Source of the DNA: Rhynochetos jubatus
Taxonomy: Eukaryota > Chordata > Aves > Eurypygiformes > Rhynochetidae
Length of the DNA stretch: 64,000 nucleotides
Assembly (NCBI GenBank): GCA_027574665.1
Contig: CM050650.1
Coordinates: 98,925,086 to 98,989,085 of the forward strand
Direction of reading: 5' to 3'
In this document: one piece after another, positions 26,701 through 41,700 of the stretch
Layout: the number at the start of each line of letters is the position of its first letter
How positions within the stretch are numbered: the first letter of the stretch is position 1
The notes under the pieces: model-generated
Database searches by the model: none
What the model was told of the DNA's origin: nothing
The model's input: only the letters and a program-made list of their open reading frames with translations
Translations under genes and position numbers: made by a program

Positions 26701-29700
26701 GTGTTTTGCATCCATTGGGGTCTGTTCAAAATTGTGACTCAGGGAAAACACAGGGTATTTAAGGAGCTGCCTTTGCATTAGCCTTTCAGGAAATAAGGTT
26801 CATATATGAAAACTCAAGTAAATCTGGTAAATTTGAACTAAACCAACATTTTGTTTATTTGAAAATGTTGCTATAATTGCCCTTCATGCCGTGCTTGTGT
26901 GATCATAGGAATATAGGTATGTTCTTGCCTCACGTTAACTCACACTTGGTAACTAATGCCGTAATAGTGCTGATGAAGACAAGGTATGTGTGGTTTCAAC
27001 CATATTGTTACTGGTGAAGACACATCTTGCTTATAAGAGTTTCCCTTGATCTGCCACCATGTGGAGGCTGCTAGCTGACTGGTTTTCACTAGGATTTTTC
27101 TAATTACTATGTTTATACTTCTGTGTCTACACTGCAAGTAGCCGTGCTCTTACCAGATCCCCAGCTGTGCCAGGGGAAGCATTGGGGCTTTGGAGCATGC
27201 TACGGAGCATAAATGTACTGGGGTTTAGATACTTCTCTTTCTGGAGCTGATGCATCTTGGTTCTAGCTCTAGGTACTGTTTCTTTCCTTGGAGGGGATTT
27301 CCAAACTTATCTTGTGTTTTTTGTGCATGCAAGCATAAAACCCTTTTTCCAATTCCTGCTGAACCGATCCTGAAATGGTAGGCCACTTTCTCCTTGGGAA
27401 TTCTTGCACTTAGTGTTTGGCTCACCATTTGCTCTACCTATTTGTTTGGAGAAAAAGCATGTGCGAGCTGTTGTTTGACGCTGCTTTACCCCTAAGAGGC
27501 ATCTGACTGAAGTGAGAGGCTTCAGGACTTCTTCACTTTGTGGATGTCTTTATGAAGGCTTTCATATTTGGCTAATGATAACTTCCTGAAGCTTACTGTA
27601 TCAAGAGAAGGTGATGGTGGTGGGAACTGCTCATCCTACTTTCTGCACGTACCATAAATATATGAGTAAGTATTTTGCATTCTGCTTTTCAAAGAGCCTA
27701 ACATGTTTCAGATACAGTATTATAAAAAGTACATTCCAACTTGTCTCGTTCTTTTACAGATTTTAAAGGATAAGGAAGCATCAGTGCGTGAGGCATATTC
27801 AGATCTAAAGGCACAGCAAAATAGCACAATTGATGAGAACAGAAAACTCATGGGAAAGGTCAAAACACTTGAGGAGATGTTAGAGGATATGAAGAAACAA
27901 AAATTCCATTTGGAACAGGAGCTCCCGAAAGTGAGGGAAGCTGCAGAAAAAGAGCGGAAGAAGCAGCAAAAGGACATGGAAGAGATCTGTCGTCAGAAGA
28001 CCAAGGCTGAGCAAGAGTCAAAGCAGTGTCGTATACATCTAGAGAGTGTTGAGAAAGAGAAAGCAGATGCAGAGCAGGAGTTGGAGTGTGTAAGGCAGCT
28101 CATTTTGCAGGCAGAGAATCAAAGAAATATACTGGAAGAAAATCTCCGTGCTTTTCGAAATCAAATTGAAGAAAGCACCTTTACCAGAAGAAACCTTGAA
28201 GAGCATCTAAGAAGAAAAGATACTAATCTTCATGATTTAGAGCAACAAAAAAAAACCTTAATGCAGGAGCTGAAGAAAAAAACAGAAGGGGAGGAGAAAC
28301 TTATGAAACTGATAAAGCAAATGGAACAAGATCTTGAATTTAAAGGAAATCTGTCAGAAATGAAGCTGCAAGAAAAAGAGAAAACCGAAGCCAGAATGAA
28401 GGTTGTTGAAGGCAGGTACTCTCTAACTAGAGAAACTTCCCTGCTAACTTCCACAGCTGGGCAAGGTAGCCAGTGTAGGACCAGTTCTGAAATTACAAGT
28501 TTCCAGAAGAAACAAGAAGCCAAAAAAGTTGAACAGCTTAAACAGAAGATAGATGAGCTAACCCTTGCTAATAAAAAAGCTGAGAAAACTGTTAAAGACC
28601 TGAAATACGAACTGAATGAAATTGAGCTTCAAAAATCATCAACAGAAGAAAAGTCTCGTTTATTAAAAGAAAAACTAGATAAAGTTAATGGTGAACTTAA
28701 GTGCCTAAAAATTAAATTGGAGGAAAAAGACCAAGTAGAGCAGGGATATTTGCAACAGTTGAAAGAACTGGACAAGCAGCTGCATAAAGCCACAGGTAAA
28801 GCCGAAGATCTGATGCAAGAAGCTGTAGATCTCAAGAAAATTAAGATGAACTATGAGGAGGAGCTGAAATCTGTTCAGCAAGAGAAGACACAGCTAAAAA
28901 GAGAATTGGAGGAATTAACTAGATCGCAGGCAAACACTGAAATCACTATCAAACATTTAAATTCACAAATCAGTTCGCTTCATAAAGAGAAGCTGGCAGC
29001 TGAACACAGAACACAGTCATGCAGAGGAGAAGCAAATAATCTTCAGGACCAGTATAAGAAAATCCAAGAACAGTTGCTTCAAAAAACAAAAGTAGAGAAA
29101 GAAAACCATCAGGAAATTCAGATGCTGAAGAACGAATTAGCCAAAAGTAGTCAGGTGTCAGAAACACTGAAACAAAAGATAGAGGACCTTAATAAACAGA
29201 ATGCTGAAACAAAACTACTGATGAAGCAAATTCAGTCTGAATCAGAAGAGATGGCTTCAGAAAAACAAAGTATTCAGAGGAAAAATGATGCATTAAAAGC
29301 CCTCGCAGATGGTTTCAAAGAGCAACTGCGTACAACAAATGAACAGTTGCACAAGCAAACAATAATTGAGCAAGAATTCATATGTAAAATCAAAAGCCTA
29401 GAAGTTGATCTAGCAAAAACAAAAGACTTGGCTAATGAGTATAAACAAAAATGTGATAAGCAAAGTGCTTCCACCCTAACCATTGATCGGGAAGTTAAAA
29501 ATCTAAATGCTCAAATGAATACTCTAACTATGGAAAAGAGAGTGAATGAGCAGAAGATGCAACTACAACAAGCTCATATACAAGAGCTAAGTAGTAAATT
29601 AAAAAAACTACAGGATGAACTCCACCAGAAGACTGTGGATGAACAAATGGCACGCAAGAAGATGATTCTGTTTCAGGAAGAATCCATTAAGTTTAAACAC

Positions 29701-32700
29701 TCTGCAGAGGAATTTAGGAAGAAAGTAGAAAAATTACTGGAATCCCATAGCATCACAGAAAAGGACATTTCTGGCATAAAACTTGAATGTGTTGCTCTTC
29801 AACAGGAAAAGCATATGGCTGAGGAAAGCATCATGTTGTACAAGATACAAATGGAAGATCTGCAAGAAAGGCTTAAAAAATGTCACGAACAGCTACAGCA
29901 AGGGCAGCAGGCTGAAATGGAGTATCACCAGAAGTGCAGGAAACTCGAGGAAGAACTGGAAGTGCAGAAGCGCACGGTTGAGAGTTTGAAACAGAAAATG
30001 GACCTGCAGATCAAAGAGAGTGAACACAGGCTGCTTTTGTTTCAGAATGAAGTTCAGCAAAATAATACGCTCCAAGATTCTGGATTGAAATTGAGCTGTG
30101 AGAGAAGAGGGAATGATTTCAGCTACCTGAATAACACCACAGCTAGAGAATTTGAACAGCTTCCTCCACATGCAAAACCTAGCTCACCGTTGTTAAGGCA
30201 GAAGCAGGAGAGATCAGGTTTTAAATCTGATCAAATAGAAGAAAATACGTTGTACGTGAGTGCTGATGATTCGATACCGAGGGAGGTGCAGTTCCAGGTG
30301 TCAAGAATTAACCAGTCACTAGAGGAAGATTCAAGCCCACAGTCTTTTACAGAGTTTGTTTCGCAAACAAGTACGCAGTTCCAGATAACTTTTGATAAAA
30401 CAAGCCAGATTTCTGGAACGTCTGAAAGGGACATACTGAGAAGCAGGAACCTACACAGTTCCAGACAAACTATTAGGCATGGAGAAGACGTGAAACATGA
30501 ATTAGGAGTGGTAAAACTGCATCCCTTGGAGGTACACACCGTGTTTTGTGAGGGTTTGCCTTCCTAGTGCTGTTTTTTACTAGTCTGGTTTTTTTTGTTT
30601 GGTTGTTTTTACTTATACTTTGCCACTATTCTGTAGTCTCCTTAATGTATCCTATATTCTTACCTTGGTGAAGGGGACTCCTTCATTCTTACATTACCCA
30701 AGAAGCTTTTCATTAAACCTGTGTAGCAGACTTCTTACTATCTAAGTGACACGTTATTTTAAATATTTGTGTTGGAAATAGGAATTCACGTACAGCATTG
30801 TATCATTATTGGTCAAAATGAGCTCTGTTTAAGAGCACTGAGCTCGTAAGGTAACAAACAATAGTTGCTGTTGATTAGTCTAAGCGTATTCCTGTTACTG
30901 GGTAAATGTTTGAAATGGCAAATGCACTTTAAAAGTCTATTTACCTATCTGTACATCTCTGCTCTCCAGTGATTGTAGCAGTTCTCCTTTCTGACTTACG
31001 TTCAAGTTCTCCCTTTTGTTTCTCTGGTGGTGGATTTAGGAGTGAATTATGTACAGCATAGTCTGCAGATGTATTTCTCACTGTGTCAAAAACATTCCTA
31101 TTTACAGATAGCGAAGAACAAGCAGTATGACATGCATGTTGAAGTCACAACATTAAACCAAGAAAATGACAAGACTTTTGGTATTGAAGAGAGAATGTTT
31201 GAGGGATACAAAACATCCGAAGGGTTTAGGAGAGAAGACTTTGCAAAGATGAGCTCTTTCTTAGGGGAAGAGATTTTGGAAACTGTTGATGATGCTACTC
31301 AGTTGGAATATTTTACAGAGGAATATGATGATATTAAGTTTCAAGGTCTCCGACATGATGTAACTGCCAGACAGTTGACTGAAGTTAAACTTCTAGACAG
31401 GCTCACAGTTGAGCAGCTCCATTCAGGGCAGAAAACTATTGATGAGGTTCAGAAAAGTCTTGAAAAGTTTTTAACTAAACCTACATCTATAGCTGGGCTG
31501 TACCTTGAATCCGGCAAAGAAATACTCTCTTTTGCTTCAGCAGCAAAGAGAAAAATCATGGGAAAAGCATTGGCATTGGCATTTTTAGAGGCCCAAGCAG
31601 CTACAGGTTTCATCATCGATCCCACAACAGGTCAGAAATTCTCTGTTGATGATTCTGTCATTAGGGGGCTTGCAGATAATGAATTCAAGAGTAGACTGCT
31701 TGAGGCAGAGAAAGCTGTTTTGGGGTATGGCTGTGCTGGGAAAGTGATGTCTGTGTATCAGGCTATGGAAGCTCGTCTTTTAGAAAGGCAAAAAGGTAAA
31801 AATATCCTTGAGGCTCAAATTGCAAGTGGTGGGGTCATTGATCCTGTAAGAAGTGTTCGTGTACCTCCAGAAACCGCTGTGCAGCTTGGCTTGCTTAATA
31901 ACACAATTTTAAAATTTTTGCATGAACCTTCTAGTAATACAAAATGTTTTCACAATCCAAATAACAGGAAAGCTATGTACTACTGTGATTTGCTGAAAAT
32001 GTGTCTGTTCAGTGTGAGCAGTAAATGCTTTCTGCTTCCAGTTGGTGAAAGGAAAATAAGCAGCCCATCAACAGAGAAAAGTCATAAAATTTCTGTAGTA
32101 GATGTTGAAACAGGAGCTGAAATGACTTCATATGAGGCTTATCAAAAGAAAAGTGTTGATAAAGCTACGTATCTTGAGCTTTCAAAACAGGAATTTGATT
32201 GGAAGGAGTCTACATGTTTTGACTCTGATGGGAATTCTTCTCTTTTGCTTACAGATCTTAAAACGGGTGTACAGTTTAATATTGAGGAGTCCTTAAATCA
32301 GGGTAGAGTTGACAGAGCGTTAGTCAGTAAGTATAAGGAGGGTTTAATCACGGCTAATGAGTTTGGTGATATTTTAGTTAGCAGTTCACAGCCAAATAAA
32401 GATTTAAACAGTCCTATTGCAGGGTTCTGGCTTTCTGAAACCAATGAAAGAATTACAGTGTTAAAAGCCTCACGCAAAAACTTGGTAGATAGAATTACTG
32501 CCCTCCGATGTCTTGAAGCTCAGGTTAGTACAGGAGGCATAATTGATCCATTTACTGGGAAAAAGTACAGTGTTTCAGAAGCTTTGCAAAGGGAGTTAAT
32601 TGATGATGGTTGTGCCAAGCAAATCCAGCAGTGTGAACTGATCTTTACTGGGATTATTCACCCTGTAAGGAACACGGTTATGTCAGCTGTTGAAGCCATG

Positions 32701-35700
32701 CGTTTAAATGCCGTGGACAAAGAAATGGGTATGCGCTGCCTGGAGTATCAGTACTTGACTGGTGGGTTGATAGATCCAAAGTCTCATTCCAGATTAACTA
32801 TGGAAGATGCAATTAAGAACGGTATTATTGATGCTGTCACAGCTACGAAGATGAAAGATGAAAAACTGTATGTTAAAGTTGTAACATGCCCCAAAACGAA
32901 GAAGAAGTTAAGCTATAAAGAAGCTTTAGAGAGAGCTGTTTTTGATTGCCACACTGGGCTGCGATTGTTGGAAGCGGCTCTGCCCATGAAAACAGGCATT
33001 TCCAGTCTTTACTATAACTCATAATGGAACAAAGATATTAGCACTTGTTTTGGGGCCTGCTTTAGAACCCATCAAGTCAAGGAAAAGATCTGTGATGACC
33101 TTTATGGAAAACTGTAAATGATGTTGTCTAATGTAATCGTGAGTTGCTGTTGGATGTTAGTGTAAACCATGAATCCTGGAATTAGATATTACTGTTATAA
33201 AGTTGAAATTTTAGATAAACGTAGGCAGATTCATGATTTCAAAATGCAGACTATGTGTTCAGGCTTTACCTGAAAGCCTTATCTGACATTATGACATACT
33301 GTACTATAAATTGGAAGCTATACTGAGGTTGGTGAAGTTAACATTAGTGCAAAGTGGGTAGATTTAGCTGAGACAAGAATCAGATTCTTGGTTTAAAAAT
33401 CAAAATAGATGTCTGTTTTGTAAATGAAGACTGCAATATGCCATGTTACCTGATTACTTAATTTAGTATTACAAATCACTTTGCAGATATAATTTATTTT
33501 ACAGTAAATATAAGGGGTTAAATCTGCAGTCCAGTAAACATGTTTGCATAATTAACTTTTCTCACACTGGTATGGCATAAATTTTAATGGGCTACTCACA
33601 TCATAAAGTTACATATCCTATTTTTTTTTTCTCTCAATTCAGGTAACTATTTTTTTTTTAGAATTGTTTTCATGCTCTGATAAACAAATGAATTACAATT
33701 ACATATCAGATTAAAAAAATAATTGAAATAAAATGTCTTCATTTTTGCTTGTGGTGCATGGAAGGGCTTAAGCGTGTTTTCTAAGTATTGATAATTTTCA
33801 AACTGCTAACAGGTTGTACTAGTATAAAAAGAAATAGACTTTCCTGTACAGAAAAAAAATGAACCATCTCAGGATTTTACGTTTATTGTTCTTGTTTCTG
33901 TAATCATAAAAGCAATATATTCTTCCTAACTGTAATTTAGTAATCCATGTGCATAGAGTGCAATATACTGTGCTGGCTGTACATATTTACACCTGAGGGT
34001 AATGCAAAGGCAGCAATTCAAAGATACTTTATATGCGAATGTTGTTCAGATTTTATCTGCTGAGTAACAGCTGGGAAGCTGTGCTTTTTCTTAATATCAA
34101 CCATTTTATAATGAAAGTACACGTGTATGCATAAGCACCGTAATCATCATTACAAATCATTTGAGGAATTATTTTGTTAATGTCTGTAATTCTGTGACAT
34201 TTTTGTTCCTACATCGAAGTGTCATAGTAATGCATGTGGTGATAAATAAAAAGAAATCACTATGTTTCTGTGGTACTACTGCCATTGTGGTAGAATTATG
34301 ATTCTGTTGACGTTAAATATTCCAACAGTTGACATTTATGTATTTCTTTACAATTCGCGGTGCTCATCAGAAGTCAATGGAAGAAGAAAAGAAGGAACAT
34401 GTTGAGAAAGCTGGGGATTTACTGAAATGGGTGTCAAACCTCAGCAAGACACTCAGCAAAGAAGAAGGAGAAAAGGCTGAAAAGACAGATTTGCCTAAGC
34501 AGCAGGTACATTTGGTAAAATTGCCACTTACTCTTTTTAGCTTTTGGCGTTGATTAAAATGGTATAATAGTCCATAAATACTTTTTTCTCCAAATCACCT
34601 TTCACATTTTGCCAAAGACGCAGTTCACATTTTGCGGTGAGTGGAGGGTTGGGTAGACGAACACCAGTGCTTAGGGACACAGACACGTTAGGAAGGAGTG
34701 CAAGGCTGCTTTTTACAGGCCTGGTGTGTGACATATCCTGGCGCTGCAACGTGTCGGTTTAGAGAAAGTAGACCCCACGCCCTGTAAGTCACCCTTTGTA
34801 GAGGGACAGTGCATCCTGGCAGGGCGACAGCTTGTAGGTCTTGTCCTGAAATAGTTCGGTAAATCTGGTGACTTCTACCCTGGCACCAAGAAAAAGGAGG
34901 TTGGCAGGAGGGGCCTGAGGGCTGGGTTTCTTTTTATTGCTTTAAAAAAGTTATTCTGAGGGATCTCCTACGGGATAGTGAAAGCTGCTGCCTTAGGGAA
35001 TACAGCAGGTGTTGACGGAGCCCTCTTTGTTATCACACCACTCCGCAGGCTGCTGGAGTGGCCCATCTTGCTGCCTCTGTGTGTAAGACAGATTGTCCTC
35101 GTGTACGGTTGTAACTCTGACCAGAGATTTCCATCTGTGAAGTTTCCTGCCATTTCTAACGGCTGTCCTGCTAGGCTTGTCCCACAAAACAGCTTAGTGA
35201 CACCTAAAAAGATTGCGGTAGTTGGAGGTCTGCGTGCACACTGCGCAGCTGAGAGACGGAGCAGCGTCTTTTCCGCATCTCTCAGTACAGGGCTGCGTAT
35301 GTGGTCATGCAAACATGATTTTGGCCCTCCTGGCAGCCTGTTCCCCAGTTTTTATTTCGGTCGTGCACGTTGGTGCTGGTTAGAGCCACCGGAGCAGCAC
35401 ATGCGTAAATCAGGCTTGCTGCCAGGCAGCTCAGCAGCCCGGATGGCCGCCGGTCCCAGCATGCTTCTTGTTCCATAGGCGACCAGTGACAGTTCTGAGC
35501 TTCTCCCTGTCTCTGTAGGAGGAAGTAAGGTTGCATTGATTTGAGCATGATGATTGGTAAATCACTAATAGTTAGCATCAGGGTTTGCAAAAGCCTTCAA
35601 CGCTGGTCTTTTCCTGCGCTTCTTAACGACAGTAGTGCAAACCTTGGTCGGCGTTGGGCAGCGCTCAACTCCTTAGGGCATCTCAGCTTATCACAGCAAC

Positions 35701-38700
35701 TGTGGGTGGCATCTTCCTTATCCAGCCTGAGTGAGTTAGCTGCTTTGGCTTCCTCCAGCCTGTGGGATGATGGGTGTTCGGTTCGCCAAGGGCGTTTCCT
35801 TCCCTTGTGAAACAGCCTGGCGAGGTAGCAGCACCTTCCAGAGGTGCCTGACTTTGTGTCTCCCTCCACTGACTAGCGTAGGTGCCTTGACGAGTTTTGT
35901 AGAAACGTGTAGAGTAGCGATTTGATTGCTGGTGTTTGCTGAAATACATTTCACAGAGGGGTTTGAGGCTGCTGTGGGGTGTAGCCATGGAGTGGGTGGA
36001 GAAGCTGGTGCCAGTAGTGATGGGATACATGCAGCCACAACCACACTGACGCCAATTCCCTGGGCAAAGTGGAGCTCGTGACCCCACCTGCTACCTCAGC
36101 CTGCTCACGTTGGCTTCTTTTCTAGTGCATATAGTGCTTGCTCTCTTGGTTTCTGTGCAAGCAGCGCACGTAGTGGGATTGTGGCTCACAGGTGGTGATT
36201 GCAAAGGGAAACTTCCTAACTCTGTTCAGGCCCGTTGATGGGATGCACACAGGGACAGAATTGGTTGTGTCCAGACCCAGGTGAATACGGGACCCAAGCA
36301 CCTTGTTAGAGTTCTCCTGGCACCAACACCAAACATATCTTGTGCTTGCTAATGAAGTCCTAGGCTCCCCTGTGATGCTTTGCCTTTATTTATCCATAAG
36401 GAGTGCTTTTCTCTGAAGAGAAGACTGCAGGCAGTTTCTCAGAAGAGTTAAAAGATTAAGTTTTCGCATGTTCCTCTGCCAGAACAAGTGCTTTAGTAGG
36501 GATGACACAGAAATGATAGCAGGCAGAATATTAATAAATAATTTATTTTATCCAAGTGTCTGATTCTGCATTTGTCTCTGTCACTGCATTTCATGAAGGT
36601 TTGTCGCCTTCTGGTATGTTTTTTAAAAACTTACTACGTCTCATCGTGGTAAGCAACTTCTTGAACATGACCATTATGACAATCATAGAATCAGAGTGGT
36701 TTGGGTTGGAAGGGACCTTAAAAGATCATCTCGTTCCAACCCCCCTGCCATGGGCCGGGACACCCTCCACTAGACCAGGTTGCTCAAAGCCTCATCCAGC
36801 CTGGCCTTGGAACAAATATCTTAATATCGTTATAAAGCTGCTTTAAACTGTGGCAGCTATAATAAGTGGTTTTAAATGATTGGTAAATTTTCAAACAAAT
36901 AACATTTAAAAATAAATCCTCTTTGTCTCACCCAGTAGTGTTCCAGTAGAAACAGTTTGTTTAACCAAAAGACGTAGCACAATGCCATAGCCATATATAA
37001 ATGATGCAATGCCATAGTAGATAATATCTCTAAGAATAGCCAGTGTTTAAAGAAAAAAAATCAAGTTCTTATACTACTGAGTTTAGTCCTTGATGGAAAT
37101 GCTGTGATGTTTGTTTATTTTTCTTTTCTATGTATGTGCATACTTAAGTCTTGAACACAGGTTGGTTGTTTTTCAGATTTCCCTGGATGAAGTGTCAACC
37201 AAGAAAGAACAAATAGCTGAAGCTCTGCAGACTACTCAGTCATTTTTAGCTAAGCACAGTGACAAGTATGCCATTTTTAATTTTTGAAATAATGTAAATT
37301 CATTGAATTAGTGCATACTGTTTGCTTAAAAAGAAATCATATCCTCATCTTACAGTTTCAGTTGCATTGCATGTATAAATATGTTAGGGTTTTTCTTTAA
37401 TTTTATAATTTTGTCTTCCATTTGGGGAAGCTTGATGCAGTTTAGTTTATTTCAAGAATTTGGCTAGGTTTTGATACCTCTGATAAACTTTAAAAAAACC
37501 CCAGTAATTTTCATTTGAATTCAGAAAAATTAACAAATTAGTTAATAATAACTAACTAACTCATAACTGTGTGTCACAAGTTTGTTTCATCTGTGTCTGA
37601 AATCAGACTGTTTAAGATAGTAAATGGCTGAGATATCTCAAGACTCCTTGCAAGCTATGTTATCTGCCTTGGCTGGTAATAGGTAGACAAAGGCACATGC
37701 GAATGTTAAAGCTTTAGTGATAATTCAGCATAAATTCTGGATTAATGTAGCTTCTTTTCCTGAATGACGCAAGCAGATTGTAGCTTTCTTCAACATCCAC
37801 ATAATTAGGGCATATTTTTTTTCAGACTCCTTTTGCCAATCTCCCCCTCCTTTTTGAAGTAAAGGTAAGCAGATCCCTGCAGGTTACAAACTACACAGAG
37901 ATCTTCTGTTTTTCTTTTTTCTTACTAGACTGACAGATGAAGAGAGAAATGAAATGGAAAAGCAAGTTAGATCCCTCCAGGAGAGCTACAGCTTGTTATC
38001 TAATGAAGCTTTGAAGCAGCTGCAGGAAGCACAGTATCTGGGTGATGAAAAGGTGGGAGAAAAGGTAACAAGATGGAAACTTTTATTTCAGTCTCTTTTG
38101 AGGTTTACTGCATGGTTTTGGAACCACACATGATCTGTAAAAAACAGCAGCTGCAATTAACAGTGTGTAAAGGAACTTGAGGTTTAATTGACTGAAGGTT
38201 TTGTGTACGTGCTATGGAATACTGTGTGTGACCTTACCTGTGCATATGAACATTCTGCTCATCAGATTTTTTTGTGAAAAGTCTTAATAATGTGTGCCTT
38301 GCATGAAGAAAGATAAATCATTCATCTCTTAACTCTCCTCTTAAAAACCATTCTTTGACTGCTAGATAAGTCTGTGTTTCTGCTGAAAAAATGTCACCAT
38401 AAAATAATCTGTTAATCTCTCCCATATATCACTCAGAAATGTCCTAGAAGAGTTGTACTTTCAGTTTTTCCTACAACTTATCTGGATATGAAAATGGGAG
38501 CACATAACATGACTACCTCTGAGACACTACAAATACATTTGTTAATGGATCTTAAATATGGAATTCTCAAAGATTGTGTTGCTACTGAGTGTTCTCATAC
38601 ACACATAGAGACAGTGTCTGTGTAATTAGTTCAGATAATGTTGCCAAACTGACTTCATGCTTTCCATGCAAACTAAATGCAGTATTTGGTACTGGAGTAT

Positions 38701-41700
38701 CTGATTCCATATTGTTGAGCGTATATACAGAAGTGCTGTATGCTGTAAACATGAATAGCATGGTGGTTTTGAATCACATACTGTTTCCGAATATTCTAAC
38801 ATTTCACAGACATTTAGAGCATGAAAATTTGCCTTTCAGGTATATGTTCTATTTGCTCACTCTGCAATCATTTCTTCTATTGTCTTTCACTAACCCTGTT
38901 TATGTATGCAAAGCATAGGTTTTCAATTCACAGATGCATGTTGATTTTAAATCTTTTACCACATCGTGTGCTATTGAATGACTGACATAGATCACTTGCG
39001 CATTCGAGCTGCTAACACTCACAGCATTCCTCCAGGCCTGGTAAGTACATGTTTTTACGCTTATCATGCATTCAAAAACCAAAAGAAAATTTAAAATAAT
39101 ACGGTCTGAAAATAGTGAGAGCTTTTCTTTTATATTCCTTTTTAGGTGAATAAAGTCATTGCTGGTGTCATTGATGAAACGAGCGGAGAAGTCCTTTCAG
39201 TCTTTCAGTCTGTTTTAAAAGGTTTTATTGACTATGACACTGGAATTAGATTGCTGGAGAATCAACTGATCCTTTCTGGAATAATTTCTCCAGAATTAGG
39301 AGTATGTTATGATTTGGAAGAAGCTAAAGCTCGTGCCTTAATTGATGAGCAGACTCTGTTGCAGTTGCAGGAATTAAGTAATGCAAAGAAGCTTATTTCA
39401 GAAGCATCCTTATCAAATCTTCCCGTTGTATCTGCTTTAGAACAAGGTCTGATTTCAGAACCTTTGGCTATTAAAATTCTTGAGAATCAGCTTTCAAGTG
39501 GGCACTTGATTTTGCCATCTAGTGGAGAAAACCTGACTTTGCAGAATGCTTTCCAGAGAAACCTGGTTTCTCCAGCATTATATGCAAAGCTTCTGGAAAG
39601 ACAAGACACATGTAAAGATCTCATAGACCCCAACTGTGCTGAGAAAATTTCCCTTGAACAGATGGTTCACAGAAGCATAATACATGAAGAAACAGGGTTA
39701 AGGCTCCTACCTGTGAAACCACAAGAAAAAGGTAGAGTCACGTTCAAATGCGGAAGGAAGATAACTATTTTGAGGGCAGCCCATGAAGGACTCATCGATC
39801 GGGAAACAATGTTCAGGCTGCTGGGTGCTCAGTTAATGTCTGGAGGTATAACTGACCCTGACTCGGGGAAGCGAATGACTGTGGAAGAGGCCATGAGAGA
39901 AGGGATGATAGATCAGGACACTGCTTGTGGGATCCTCACGCATCAGGTTCAGACTGGTGGAATCCTTTGTCCAAATTCAGGACAACGCTTGACTGTTGAT
40001 GAGGCGGTGCAATGCAACTTAATATCGTCTACCAGTGCGCTGCTGGTGTTAGAAGCACAGAGAGGCTTTGTTGGACTCATTTGGCCTCACACTGGTGAAA
40101 TATTCCCCATATCAACTTCGTTACACCAAGAGATGATAACAAACGAGCTGGCCATCAAAATACTGAATGATAGGCAGAAAATAGCTGCGCTTTACATTCC
40201 AGAAACTTGTGAAATAGTCAGTCTAGATAAAGCTGCACAGTCAGGGCTGATAGACAACAATACTGTATCTGTTCTGACCAATGTGACTTTACCAGATAAA
40301 ATGCCCAGTGCAGAAGAATTGGAGTCCGCCTGTAAAAATGCTGCAAAATGGTTATCAACGTATGAATTCCTGCCATCTGTTTTTCATGGCTGTGAGGAGG
40401 AAAGTGAAGATTCTGGCCCAGAAGACCCTCTATGTCATAATTTAGATCAAGCTAAGAAATTATTCATATCTTATCTGATGATAAATAGCTATATGGATGC
40501 AAACACTGGAGGAAGACTTTTATTATATGATGGACAATTGCAAGAAGCCATCAATATGTTGCTGGAAGGTGATGGTGCTGCGTACAAGGCTGGTGTGTCA
40601 GAAATGCAGTTTAATAACAAATACATAAGCCCAAAATTAATAAGCCTAAAGTCAGCTGGCAGTGTCCACTTTAATAATGTCACAGGCAATGTTCAAGGTG
40701 ATCTTTCAGGTGCTGAAAATAATTCTAATAACAGTAAATTAAATGAGTTCGCAGATTTGGGGAGTTATATATCTTTACAGGGAGAAGATCTCCGTGTGTG
40801 TAAACCAGATGTTTGCAATGCTATCAGTACTGAGCAATCAGCATGTACACAGCAGACATCGTTAACTAACCCTGCAGAACTTAGAGATGTAGTAAGTAGC
40901 ACTCAAAATTCCACAAACGGAAATGCGCTCGGCGATCTTCTGGAGGTTTATGGGTGGACAGAACTGTGTAAGCATAACAATCAGAAGGCAAATTCAGGAA
41001 ACATTGAAGGATGTCTTCCAAATGACTCAAATCCAACAGAATTTGAGAAGGAAGAGCTTTATAAGACAGACAGTCTGGGTAATGAAAACAAGAATTACAA
41101 AACCTTACAAAATGCCTTGAGTGTGAATGATTTGTCTGATAATGAAACCTGGAGAGACCTGGAAAGGTGCACAAAATATGGGCCTCACATATTGCAAGCT
41201 GACAACAGCAGAATGGTACTGAATAGCAGCAAGGAAGGTGATTTTCAGAGAAGTCTTGATTCATCCAGCAGTGCAGATATTGAATATAGACTTCCAGAAG
41301 AATGGGTTAGTCAGTGTGGCGACACACTACAGTTGGAAGATGTTGGATATAGTGAGCCACCTCCACAGGACTACACTGATGTACATAAGAGGCCATCCCT
41401 AGAGGACTATCTTTGTATAGATGACAGGCCATTCCTGGAGGATTGTACTGATTTGCGGAGTAAGCTGCATCTAGAAGACAGTGGAGACATGCTCTGCAGG
41501 CCTTCACTGGGTGGCGATACTGTTACACACGATGGGCCACCTCTGGGGGACAATAACGGCACAGCACAAATGCTAACAGTAGAAGAAAGCGCTCTTACGT
41601 TTGAGAAGCTGCTGCCGTGTGACAGTAGTTCTGACTCATCTGTAGAAGAGAGTGATGGCATCTCACAGTCTGAAAGTAACTGCTTGCAGCATGGACGTGG

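Larger units (their letters stand above)
33025..34250 (+). other. DST: BPAG1e 3'UTR
   Basis: AT-rich sequence from the stop to the distal poly(A) signal. Two AATAAA hexamers are present, at 33727-33732 and 34245-34250, so short and long 3'UTRs of about 0.7 and 1.2 kb are possible. Confidence 0.7.

Noticed and set aside
25041-30539. Minus-strand open frames opposite the cassette and rod exons
   Set aside because: These are shadows: Lys/Glu-rich sense codons give Phe/Leu/Ser-rich antisense frames with few stops. No promoter or homology.
34978-35478. 166-codon plus-strand open frame
   Set aside because: It lies in the GC-rich intron block with overlapping frames on both strands and no recognisable family; probably composition.
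38589-38918. 109-codon open frame before the b exon
   Set aside because: No phase-compatible splice sites with family sequence and no recognisable domain.
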